Source of the DNA: an uncultured Rhodanobacter sp.
GTDB lineage: Bacteria > Pseudomonadota > Gammaproteobacteria > Xanthomonadales > Rhodanobacteraceae
DNA length: 14,000 nt
Direction: 5' to 3'
NCBI GenBank assembly: GCA_937906285.1
Contig: CALCWL010000429.1
Coordinates: 1 to 14,000 of the forward strand
Position 1 is the first letter of the stretch. Each line of letters starts with the position of its first letter. The position numbers and the translations under genes are program-made. A model generated the notes under the pieces. The model ran no database searches. It had not been told where the DNA came from and saw only the letters and a program-made list of their open reading frames with translations. Shown in pieces: positions 6,379-13,145 of this stretch.

Positions 6379-6792
6379 ATGGATCGACTGTTGAAAAGGA
6401 CGGTACTCGTGTTTCTGGCCACGCTGGCGCTGGTTGCCTGCACCTCGGCGCCGCTGAAGCCTGCCGCGCCGATCGCGGTACCGGCCGGCGTCAGCCAGGC
6501 CCAGGTCAAGACCAGCATCATCAATGCGCTCGAAGGCCGCGGCTGGACGCTGGACAATCTCGCCGATGGCGACATCCTCACCACGCTGCACCTGCGCGAA
6601 CACACCGCCACCATCCGCATCACCTACGACGCCGCGGCGGTGAACCTCACCTACCTGCGCAGCACCAATCTGAATTACCGCGAGAAGGGCAATCAACGCA
6701 GCATCCACCGCAACTACAACGGCTGGATCGACTATCTGGAACAGGACATTCGCCGCAACCTGCAGAACACCCACGCGCTGGAGAACCAGTAG
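6379..6792 (+). CDS. Small putative lipoprotein
   Basis: The 137-residue product begins with a basic, hydrophobic signal (MDRLLKRTVLVFLATLALVA) followed by C21. LVAC is a good lipobox, so the mature protein is predicted to be lipid-anchored in the cell envelope. After a Pro/Ala linker (about 22-38), the mature domain has an alternating helix/strand look: SQAQVKTSIINALEGRGWTL, then ILTTLHLREHTATIRITYD, then LRSTNLNYREKG and HRNYNGWIDYLEQDIRRNL. It resembles conserved hypothetical lipoproteins of Xanthomonadales with a small alpha/beta domain, but I know no function. The ATG at 6379 follows GGGGGAA at a suitable distance. It is convergent with the oxygenase gene at 6844. Confidence 0.88.
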   Translation: MDRLLKRTVLVFLATLALVACTSAPLKPAAPIAVPAGVSQAQVKTSIINALEGRGWTLDNLADGDILTTLHLREHTATIRITYDAAAVNLTYLRSTNLNYREKGNQRSIHRNYNGWIDYLEQDIRRNLQNTHALENQ

Positions 6793-6804
6793 CAACGGCA
6801 TCGC

Positions 6805-6825
6805 GGGGCGCCCGACGGGCGTCCC
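6805..6825. terminator. GC-rich hairpin between convergent genes
   Basis: Arms GGGGCGCCC and GGGCGTCCC pair over 9 positions (one G-T) around a 3-base loop, midway between two convergent stop codons. No T tract follows on either strand. Directly after it the 8-mer CCCGAATC is repeated in tandem (6823-6837, the copies sharing a base). It may act as a bidirectional terminator or be a repeat remnant. Confidence 0.45.
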
Positions 6826-6843
6826 GAATCCCGAATCCTGGCC

Positions 6844-7779
6844 CTAGATCAGCTTGATCTCGCGCAACCGCTGCAGCAGGTATTCGTGCGAGCTGATCGA
6901 GGTGTCGTAGCGGCGCGGGTTGTCCGGCGTGATGCACGAATCGAGCGGATCGAGCATCACGTCCGGATTCGGATGCAGGAAGAACGGCACCGAGTAGCGC
7001 GGCTTGCGCGCGTTCTCGTTGGGCGGGTTGACCACGCGATGAGTGGTCGAGGGATACACGTGGTTGGAGAGGCGCTGCAGCATGTCGCCGATGTTCACCA
7101 CGATCGCGTCACCCTCGGTGGTGATCGGCAGCCACTCGCCCTCGCGGGTGAGCACTTCCAGCCCCTCCGCGCTGGCGCCGACCAGCAGGGTGATGAAGTT
7201 GATGTCCTCGTGCGCACCGGCGCGCACGTTCGGCACGTTCTCGTCGGTGATCGGCGGGTAATGGATCGGCCGCAGGATCGAGTTGCCGACGTCGGTCTTG
7301 TCCTCGAAGAAGTTCTCGGGCTGCTTGATGTGCAAGGCCAGCGCTCGCAATACGCGGGTGCCGAGCTGATCGAGCGCCTCGTACAACCCGTAGCCGTACC
7401 GCTTGAAATCCGGCACTTCGGCCGGCCAGAGATTCGGCGGCATCAGCTCGGCAAACTTCGAATCGCGCGGGATCTCGCGACCGATGTGCCAGAACTCCTT
7501 GAGGTCGGCGTACTGACTGTCCTTGGCGGTCTCCACCTTGAACGGGGTGTAGCCGCGCGCGCCGCCACTGCCGGGCACGTGGTACTGCATCTTCGTTTCG
7601 GCGGGCAGCGCGAAGAAGCGCCGGAACACATCGTAGGAGCCGTCGATCAGCTCGCGCGCAATGCCGTGTCCGCTGATGCAGCAGAAACCGAATTCGCGGT
7701 AGGCAGCACCGATTTCCGCGACGAAGGCGTCACGGTCGCTGTCGTAGCGGCGGATGTCGAGGGTGGGAACATGCTTCAT
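6844..7779 (-). CDS. Isopenicillin N synthase-like Fe(II)/2OG oxygenase
   Basis: The 311-residue product has the two-part plan of plant-type 2OG oxygenases. The N-terminal DIOX_N-like region includes AAYREFGFCCISGHGI (25-40) and VFRRFFALPAETKM. The C-terminal jelly-roll has iron ligands H190 and D192 in GAHEDINFITLL and H247 in STTHRVVNPP. R261-x-S263 (PRYSVPFFLHP) would bind 2-oxoglutarate. Enzymes of this family hydroxylate, desaturate or cyclise small molecules in the cytoplasm; the substrate is unknown. The start at 7779 gives MKHVPTLDIR, the usual family beginning. The Shine-Dalgarno sequence is weak (GGA about 9 bases upstream), and an upstream in-frame start would add 15 residues of no family character. 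It lies 99 bases downstream of glmM on the same strand, so it could be read from the orn-folP-glmM transcript. Confidence 0.9.
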   Translation of the reverse strand: MKHVPTLDIRRYDSDRDAFVAEIGAAYREFGFCCISGHGIARELIDGSYDVFRRFFALPAETKMQYHVPGSGGARGYTPFKVETAKDSQYADLKEFWHIGREIPRDSKFAELMPPNLWPAEVPDFKRYGYGLYEALDQLGTRVLRALALHIKQPENFFEDKTDVGNSILRPIHYPPITDENVPNVRAGAHEDINFITLLVGASAEGLEVLTREGEWLPITTEGDAIVVNIGDMLQRLSNHVYPSTTHRVVNPPNENARKPRYSVPFFLHPNPDVMLDPLDSCITPDNPRRYDTSISSHEYLLQRLREIKLI

Positions 7780-7878
7780 GGGTGAACGTCCATTGGAGGG
7801 TCGTGCGGTCGATGAATCCGCCACCGCAGGGGGCGGGCACGTCGGGCCAATCCTTGGCGACCCGGTACTACCTCAGGT

Positions 7879-9231
7879 TCACGAGCGTTCGGCGGCGGAT
7901 TTTACCGTTCCGGCGAGTCGATCTGCCAGTTGCCGCACTTCGTCCGCGTCGGCGCCCTCGACCGTGACCCGCACCACCGGCTCGGTGCCCGAGGCACGCA
8001 GCACCACCCGGCCACGCCCCTGCAGGATGCGCTCGACTTCGCCCAGCGCCTGGCGAACCGCGTCGCTCTGCAGCGACTCGCGCGCACCCTCGGCACGCAC
8101 GTTGAGCATGACCTGCGGGAATTTCTGCAGCCCCTGCCGCGCGGCGGCCAGGTCCTGGCCGGCCTGCGCCAGCGCTTCCAGCACGGCCAGCGCCGCAACG
8201 ATGCCGTCGCCGGTACTGGCCCGGTCCAGGCACAGGATGTGGCCGGAGGTCTCGCCGCCCAGCACACCCTGGTGTTCCTGCAGTTGCTGCATGACGTAGC
8301 GGTCGCCGACGTTGGCGCGGATGAACGGCACGCCGAGTTCGCCCAGCGCCTGCTGCAGCCCGAAATTGCTCATCAGGGTGCCGACCACCGGGCCGGCCAG
8401 CAGACCGCGTGTGCGCAGGTGCCGGGCGAGGATGTACAGGATGTCGTCGCCATCGGCGAGTTCGCCATGCCGATCGACCAGGATCACCCGATCGCCGTCG
8501 CCATCGAACGCCACGCCCAAGTCGGCGCCATGCGCCAGCACGGCCTGCTGCAGGGCTTCCGGATGGGTCGAGCCGACGCCGGCGTTGATGTTGAAGCCAT
8601 CGGGCTTGTCGCCGATCGCCACCACCTCGGCGCCCAGTTCGGCAAAGACCTTCGGCGCGACCTGATAGGTGGCGCCATGGGCGCAATCCACCACCAGCTT
8701 GATCCCGCGCAGGCTGAAATCCTCGGCCACCGTGGCCTTGCAGAACTCCGCGTAGCGCGCCACCGCATCGGCTACGCGCACGGCCTTGCCCAGGCGCTCG
8801 GAGGCGACCGTGGCGAACGGCGCCTCCAGCTCCGCCTCGATCGCCAGCTCCACCGCATCGGAGAGCTTCTCGCCCGCGGCGGAGAAGAACTTGATGCCGT
8901 TGTCGTGGTGCGGATTGTGCGAGGCACTGATCACGATGCCGGCCTGCGCACGCATGGAGCGCGTGAGAAACGCCACGGCCGGCGTGGGCATCGGGCCGAG
9001 CAGGCCGACATCGGCGCCGGCCGCCACCAGCCCGGCCTCCAGCGCGGCCTCGAACATGTAGCCGGACACGCGCGTGTCCTTGCCGATCAGCACCCTGGGT
9101 CGCTCGCCGCCCTCGCGCCCGAGCACGGCACCGACGGCGCGGCCCAGCCGCAGCATGAAATCGGCACTGATCGGCCACTGCCCGACCAGGCCGCGGATGC
9201 CGTCGGTGCCGAAATACTTGCGTTCTGTCAT
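7879..9231 (-). CDS. glmM: Phosphoglucosamine mutase
   Basis: GlmM converts glucosamine 6-phosphate to glucosamine 1-phosphate, the step before GlmU on the way to UDP-GlcNAc for peptidoglycan and lipopolysaccharide. The 450-residue protein is the standard length. It starts with KYFGTDGIRG and carries the phosphoserine loop SASHNPHHDNGIKFF (active S104), the metal-binding DGDGDR (243-248), the sugar-binding GGETSGHI (325-332) and the phosphate-binding RASGTEP (412-418). It follows folP by 42 bases, the widely conserved folP-glmM order. The Shine-Dalgarno sequence is poor (GGAAAA). The usual next gene, tpiA, is not adjacent: an oxygenase gene and three oppositely oriented genes intervene. Confidence 0.98.
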   Translation of the reverse strand: MTERKYFGTDGIRGLVGQWPISADFMLRLGRAVGAVLGREGGERPRVLIGKDTRVSGYMFEAALEAGLVAAGADVGLLGPMPTPAVAFLTRSMRAQAGIVISASHNPHHDNGIKFFSAAGEKLSDAVELAIEAELEAPFATVASERLGKAVRVADAVARYAEFCKATVAEDFSLRGIKLVVDCAHGATYQVAPKVFAELGAEVVAIGDKPDGFNINAGVGSTHPEALQQAVLAHGADLGVAFDGDGDRVILVDRHGELADGDDILYILARHLRTRGLLAGPVVGTLMSNFGLQQALGELGVPFIRANVGDRYVMQQLQEHQGVLGGETSGHILCLDRASTGDGIVAALAVLEALAQAGQDLAAARQGLQKFPQVMLNVRAEGARESLQSDAVRQALGEVERILQGRGRVVLRASGTEPVVRVTVEGADADEVRQLADRLAGTVKSAAERS

Positions 9232-9273
9232 CGTGGTTTTCCGAGAAAGGATGGACGCGTCGAACCGGGCGTT

Positions 9274-10182
9274 TCAATCGTCGTCGGGCCAGCGCGGCGC
9301 GGCCGGGCGATCGTCCCGGCGCGGCGCCACGTCAGCCGCCTGCACGGCGCGCCACACCGCCAGCGCGTCGACCGTGGGCAGCACATCATGCACGCGCACG
9401 ATGCAGGCGCCGCGTTGTACTGCAATCAACGCCGCGGCGGCCGACCCTGCCGCGCGGTCGGCCGGCCTGTCGCGGCCGGTCAGCGTGCCGATCATGCGCT
9501 TGCGCGACAAGCCGGCGTACACGCCGCTGCCCAGGCTGGCGAAGCGTTCCAGCGCGCACAGCAGCGCAATATTGTGTTCCAGCGTCTTGCCGAAGCCGAA
9601 ACCCGGATCGACCAGCACCTTGCGCCGGTCGATGCCCGCCAGTTCGCAGGCAAACAGGCGATCGGTGAGGAAGCGGTGCACCTCGGCGACGACGTCGTCG
9701 TAGTGGGGATCGTCCTGCATGCTGCGCGGCTCGCCCAGCATGTGCATCAGGCACACCGGCACGCCCAGCTCGGCCGCCGCCTCCAGCGCACCGTCGCGAC
9801 GCAGCGCGTACACGTCGTTGATCATGCCCGCGCCTGCGGCCACCGCCGCGCGCATCACCTCGGGCCGCGAGGTGTCGATGGAGATCGGCACCGTGGTGCG
9901 CGCCGCCAGTTGCTCGATCACGGGCAGCACGCGATGCAGTTCCTCCTCGACGGAAATCCCGTCGGCGCCGGGGCGGGTGGATTCGCCTCCCACGTCGAGC
10001 ATGTCCGCGCCTTCCTCGACCATGCGCAAGCCGTGCGCCACCGCGTCGTCCACGCTGGCGTGGATACCGCCGTCGGAAAACGAATCCGGCGTGAGGTTGA
10101 GGATGCCGACCACGCGCGGGCGATCCAGCGACAGGGTACGACCGGCGCAGTCCAGTACCGGCGCAAACCATTCGTTCGTCAT
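9274..10182 (-). CDS. folP: Dihydropteroate synthase
   Basis: FolP condenses p-aminobenzoate with dihydropterin pyrophosphate in folate synthesis and is the target of sulfonamides. The 302-residue TIM barrel shows GILNLTPDSFSDGG (26-39), DVGGESTRPG (63-72), D103 in SIDTSRPEV, N122 in INDVYALR, DPGFGFGK (192-199), SRKRM (226-230) and RVHDV (263-267). The C-terminal 20 or so residues are a charged, Pro-rich extension beyond the usual family end. I chose the ATG at 10182 because GGAGA lies 7 bases upstream and the family N-terminus begins there; the frame is open farther upstream only as a shadow of orn. It is 34 bases after orn and 42 before glmM, which suggests one orn-folP-glmM unit. ftsH, the common upstream partner of folP, is absent here. 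Confidence 0.97.
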   Translation of the reverse strand: MTNEWFAPVLDCAGRTLSLDRPRVVGILNLTPDSFSDGGIHASVDDAVAHGLRMVEEGADMLDVGGESTRPGADGISVEEELHRVLPVIEQLAARTTVPISIDTSRPEVMRAAVAAGAGMINDVYALRRDGALEAAAELGVPVCLMHMLGEPRSMQDDPHYDDVVAEVHRFLTDRLFACELAGIDRRKVLVDPGFGFGKTLEHNIALLCALERFASLGSGVYAGLSRKRMIGTLTGRDRPADRAAGSAAAALIAVQRGACIVRVHDVLPTVDALAVWRAVQAADVAPRRDDRPAAPRWPDDD

Positions 10183-10216
10183 GCTCGTGTCTCCGCGCCG
10201 TGCCCTGCCCGCAGGC

Positions 10217-10780
10217 TCATCCGCCCGTGCCGCCCAGTTCGCCCATGTAGCGCCGGTAATGGCGCAGCTCGGCGATGGAATCGCGGATGTCGGACAGCGC
10301 CGTGTGCGCCGCTTCCTTGCCGACACTCTTGGCGATTTCCGGCGCCCAGCGTCTGGCCAGCTCCTTCAAGGTGGACACGTCGAGGTTGCGATAGTGGAAA
10401 TAGCGCTCCAGCCGCGGCATCTGCCGGTGCATGAAGCGGCGATCCTGGCAGATCGAGTTGCCGCACATCGGCGACTTGCCCGGCGGCACCCAGGCGCGCA
10501 GGAACTCCACCGTGGCCTGCTCGGCCATGGCGTGGTCGGTCTGCGAGTTCAACACCTGGCGCCACAATCCGGACTTGTGATGCTGGTTGATGTTCCAGCT
10601 GTCCATGGATTCCAGCCGGTCTATTTCGTGGCGTATGGCGAACACCGGGCCGTCGGCCAGCACGTTGAGGTTCTTGTCGGTGACCACGGTGGCGATCTCG
10701 AGAATCGAATCGTGGTCGGTGTCGAGGCCGGTCATCTCCAGATCGATCCAGATCAGGTTTTCTTCGTTGGCTTGGCTCAT
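10217..10780 (-). CDS. orn: Oligoribonuclease
   Basis: Orn degrades di- and short oligoribonucleotides to mononucleotides. It finishes mRNA decay begun by enzymes such as RNase E, and it clears pGpG from cyclic-di-GMP breakdown. The 187-residue protein is a DEDDh exonuclease with D13 and E15 in WIDLEMTGLD, D113 in ICQDRRFM, and H159 and D164 in AAHTALSDI. ESMDSWNINQHHKSGL is a strongly conserved Orn segment. The ATG at 10780 follows AGGAG at good spacing. Its 5' end faces sbcB across 69 bases, and folP follows 34 bases after its stop. Confidence 0.98.
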   Translation of the reverse strand: MSQANEENLIWIDLEMTGLDTDHDSILEIATVVTDKNLNVLADGPVFAIRHEIDRLESMDSWNINQHHKSGLWRQVLNSQTDHAMAEQATVEFLRAWVPPGKSPMCGNSICQDRRFMHRQMPRLERYFHYRNLDVSTLKELARRWAPEIAKSVGKEAAHTALSDIRDSIAELRHYRRYMGELGGTGG

Positions 10781-10849
10781 GGAATCTCCTTGTACGAGCC
10801 AGTTTATCAGCCTTGCCCGTGACGGATGCCTGCATGCGATCATCACCCG

Positions 10850-12292
10850 ATGCAGACCTTCTTCTGGCACGACTACGAGACCTCGGGCGCCGATCCCCGG
10901 CGCGACCGACCGCTGCAGTTCGCGGGCATCCGCACCACCCCGGAACTGGAGATCGTCGGCGAGCCGGTGATGTTCTACGGCAAGCCGCCGCGGGAGATGC
11001 CGCCCCATCCGGACGCCTGCCTGATCACCGGCATCACGCCGCAACAGGCCGAGCGCGAAGGCGTGGGCGAGGCCGAGTTCGCCGCCCGCGTGCATGAACA
11101 ACTGGCCGCGCCGGGCACCTGCGGGGTGGGCTACAACTCGCTGCGCTTCGACGACGAATTCACCCGCCACATGCTGTACCGCAACTTCCACGACCCGTAC
11201 GGCCGCGAGTGGGAGAACGGCAATTCGCGCTGGGACCTGATCGACCTGGTGCGCATGTGCCAGGCGCTGCGCCCCGAAGGCATTGTCTGGCCGACCCGCG
11301 AAGACGGTTCGCCGAGCTTCAAGCTGGAGCACTTGGCCAGCGCCAACCGGCTCACCCAGGAGCGTGCGCACGATGCCCTGTCCGACGTCCACGCGCTGAT
11401 CGACCTGGCCCGGCTGATCCGCGTGCGCCAGCCGCGGCTGTGGGACTGGTACTACGCCTTGCGCCGCAAGCAGAAGGTCTTCGACCTGCTCGACGTGGTG
11501 AACATGACGCCGCTGGTGCACGTCTCCTCTCGCTACCCGGCCAGCCGCCATTGCCTTGCGCTGATCGCGCCGCTGGCTGCGCATCCGAGTCGGGCCGGCG
11601 AGGTGATCGTGTACGACCTGGCCACCGACCCGGCCGAATGGCTGGCGCTGGACGAGGACGAAATCGCCGACCGCATCTTCACGCCGCGCGCCGACCTGCC
11701 CGAAGGGATCGAGCGCATCCCGCTGCGCACCGTGCGGGCAAACCGCGCGCCGGCTCTGGCGCCGCTGTCGGTATTGCAGGGCGTGGACCAGCAGCGCCTG
11801 CAGCTCGATGTGGAACGGGGCATGGCGCATCGCGACACCTTGCGAGCGGTCGACGGGCTGGCCGAGAAACTGCGCCGCGTATTCCAGCGCGCCGCGGAGT
11901 TTCCGCCGCCGGAAGACCCGGAGCTGGCGCTCTACAACGGCTTTCTGCCCGATGCCGACAAACGCCTGCTGGCGCAGGTACGTGCCACGCCACCGGCGGA
12001 ACTGGGCAGCCGCGCGTTTCCCTTCCGCGACCCGCGCTACCCCGAGCTGCTGTTCCGTTACCGCGCACGCAACTGGCCCGATACGCTGGACGCCGGGGAA
12101 CGCGCGCGCTGGGAAACATTCCGCCAGGCGCGGCTGACTCGCCATACGCCGCTGACCGCGCTCACCCTCGACGATTACTTCGCCCGCCTCGCCGAGCTGC
12201 GCCACGATTCGCAGGCGCAAGACAAATTGCCCCTGCTCGACCAGTTGCAAGCCTGGGGCGAGCAACTCGCCGACGGCCTCGACAGCGCGTAG
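10850..12292 (+). CDS. sbcB: Exodeoxyribonuclease I
   Basis: Exonuclease I removes nucleotides 3' to 5' from single-stranded DNA and acts in recombination and mismatch repair. The 480-residue length compares with 475 in E. coli. The DEDDh residues are D8 and E10 (WHDYETSG), D101 (LRFDDEFTR), H174 and D179 (AHDALSDV), all offset by exactly seven from E. coli D15, E17, D108, H181 and D186. LITGITPQQAE, YRNFHDPYGREWENGNSRWD and the C-terminal LLFRYRARNWPDTLD are further family hallmarks. The ATG at 10850 gives the family N-terminus; an ATG at 10826 would add 8 residues, and neither has a clear Shine-Dalgarno sequence. The TAG stop lies inside a long palindrome. It is divergent from orn. Confidence 0.97.
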   Translation: MQTFFWHDYETSGADPRRDRPLQFAGIRTTPELEIVGEPVMFYGKPPREMPPHPDACLITGITPQQAEREGVGEAEFAARVHEQLAAPGTCGVGYNSLRFDDEFTRHMLYRNFHDPYGREWENGNSRWDLIDLVRMCQALRPEGIVWPTREDGSPSFKLEHLASANRLTQERAHDALSDVHALIDLARLIRVRQPRLWDWYYALRRKQKVFDLLDVVNMTPLVHVSSRYPASRHCLALIAPLAAHPSRAGEVIVYDLATDPAEWLALDEDEIADRIFTPRADLPEGIERIPLRTVRANRAPALAPLSVLQGVDQQRLQLDVERGMAHRDTLRAVDGLAEKLRRVFQRAAEFPPPEDPELALYNGFLPDADKRLLAQVRATPPAELGSRAFPFRDPRYPELLFRYRARNWPDTLDAGERARWETFRQARLTRHTPLTALTLDDYFARLAELRHDSQAQDKLPLLDQLQAWGEQLADGLDSA

Positions 12293-12343
12293 GGCGAGCA
12301 TTGCCCGCCATCGCACCAAGCCGGCGGGCCTTGCCCGCCCTAC
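12289..12343. repeat. Imperfect 21-bp palindrome after sbcB
   Basis: Two 21-base arms (12289-12309 and 12323-12343) are inverted copies matching at 18 of 21 positions around a 13-base spacer. The arms begin GTAGGGCG and end in CGCCCTAC, with GCCCGCC inside. The left arm contains the sbcB stop codon. It looks like a member of a dispersed REP-like intergenic repeat and could fold as a strong hairpin at the sbcB 3' end. No T tract follows. Confidence 0.6.
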
Positions 12344-12359
12344 TCCCCGACGAATCATC

Positions 12360-13046
12360 ATGCCAAGAAGCTATTTCACTCCCGCCACTTTCCGCTTCCT
12401 GCGCGCGCTGGAGCGCAACAACAACCGCGACTGGTTCCATGCACACAAGGACGACTACGAGCGCCACGTGCGCGAGCCGTTCCTGCAGCTGATCGCCGAC
12501 CTGCAGGCACCGCTGGCGAAAATCAGCGCGCACTACCGTGCCGATCCGCGCAAGAACGGCGGTTCGCTGTACCGCATCTACCGCGACACGCGCTACTCCA
12601 ACAACAAGCTGCCGTACAAGTCCTGGCAGGGTTCGCGCTTCACCCACGAGCGGCGCCACGAAATCCAGGCACCCGGTTTCTACCTGCACATCGAACCCGG
12701 CGACTGCTTCGCCGGTGGCGGCATGTGGCATCCGGAACCGGATGCGCTGAAGCACATCCGCGAGTTCCTGGTCGACAACCCGGAAGCATGGAAGCGCGCC
12801 ACACAAAGCAAGACCTTCCGGGAACACCTGCAACTGGGCGGTGAATCGCTGGTGCGCCCGCCGCGTGGCTACGATCCCGCGCACGAGCTGATCGACGACC
12901 TCAAGCGCAAGGATTTCATCGCCAGCACCGGCTTCAGCGAAGCGCTGGCCTGCTCCGACGAACTGCTGCCGTGGACCTTCGCGACCTTCAAGCGGGTCGC
13001 GCCGCTGGTCGATTATCTGTGCGCCGCGCAAGAGCTGGAGTTCTAG
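12360..13046 (+). CDS. DUF2461 family protein
   Basis: This 228-residue protein matches the DUF2461 (TIGR02453) family of unknown function. Recognisable segments are FTPATFRFLRALERNNNRDWF (the first 26 residues), SLYRIYRDTRYSNNKLPYK (69-87), HEIQAPGFYLHIEPGD (100-115) followed by the Gly/Trp-rich FAGGGMWHPEPD (117-128), and DEFI-like IASTGFSEAL near 187-196. It has no signal peptide or membrane helix and is probably cytoplasmic. The ATG at 12360 has no clear Shine-Dalgarno sequence; it begins 17 bases after the palindrome that follows sbcB, so translation may depend on a leaderless or weak start. It ends just before another long inverted repeat and is convergent with the transporter gene. No function can be assigned. 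Confidence 0.92.
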   Translation: MPRSYFTPATFRFLRALERNNNRDWFHAHKDDYERHVREPFLQLIADLQAPLAKISAHYRADPRKNGGSLYRIYRDTRYSNNKLPYKSWQGSRFTHERRHEIQAPGFYLHIEPGDCFAGGGMWHPEPDALKHIREFLVDNPEAWKRATQSKTFREHLQLGGESLVRPPRGYDPAHELIDDLKRKDFIASTGFSEALACSDELLPWTFATFKRVAPLVDYLCAAQELEF

Positions 13047-13054
13047 GAGCGAGT

Positions 13055-13145
13055 GGTGAAGCGAGGAGTGAGAAAAGAGAGAAAGCTTCGGCGCTGACGG
13101 CTTTTACTCACTTCTCACTTCTCTCCACTCACTCCTCGCTTCACC
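13055..13145. repeat. Purine-rich 18-bp perfect inverted repeat
   Basis: GGTGAAGCGAGGAGTGAG (13055-13072) recurs exactly inverted at 13128-13145. The left half (about 13044-13085) is almost all purine, the right half pyrimidine-rich with repeated CACTTCT/CACTCC units. Near the centre AAAGC (13082-13086) and GCTTT (13100-13104) form a small stem followed by T's. It spans the junction of two convergent genes and may terminate both. The right arm also encodes the last residues of the transporter. Confidence 0.7.

Noticed and set aside
7930..10434. 834-residue open frame on the plus strand
   Set aside because: It runs antisense to glmM, folP and part of orn, all of which have full motif sets. 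The product is His/Arg/Gln-rich with no domain, as expected for a shadow frame in high-GC DNA.
11209..12492. 427-residue plus-strand frame inside sbcB and DUF2461
   Set aside because: It overlaps two genes with clear family signatures in another frame, and its Ala/Arg/Gly composition is that of a frame shadow.
13055..13145. Inverted repeat as an insertion sequence or MITE
   Set aside because: There is no transposase, and I found no matching direct repeats flanking the arms. It is kept as a repeat or hairpin only.
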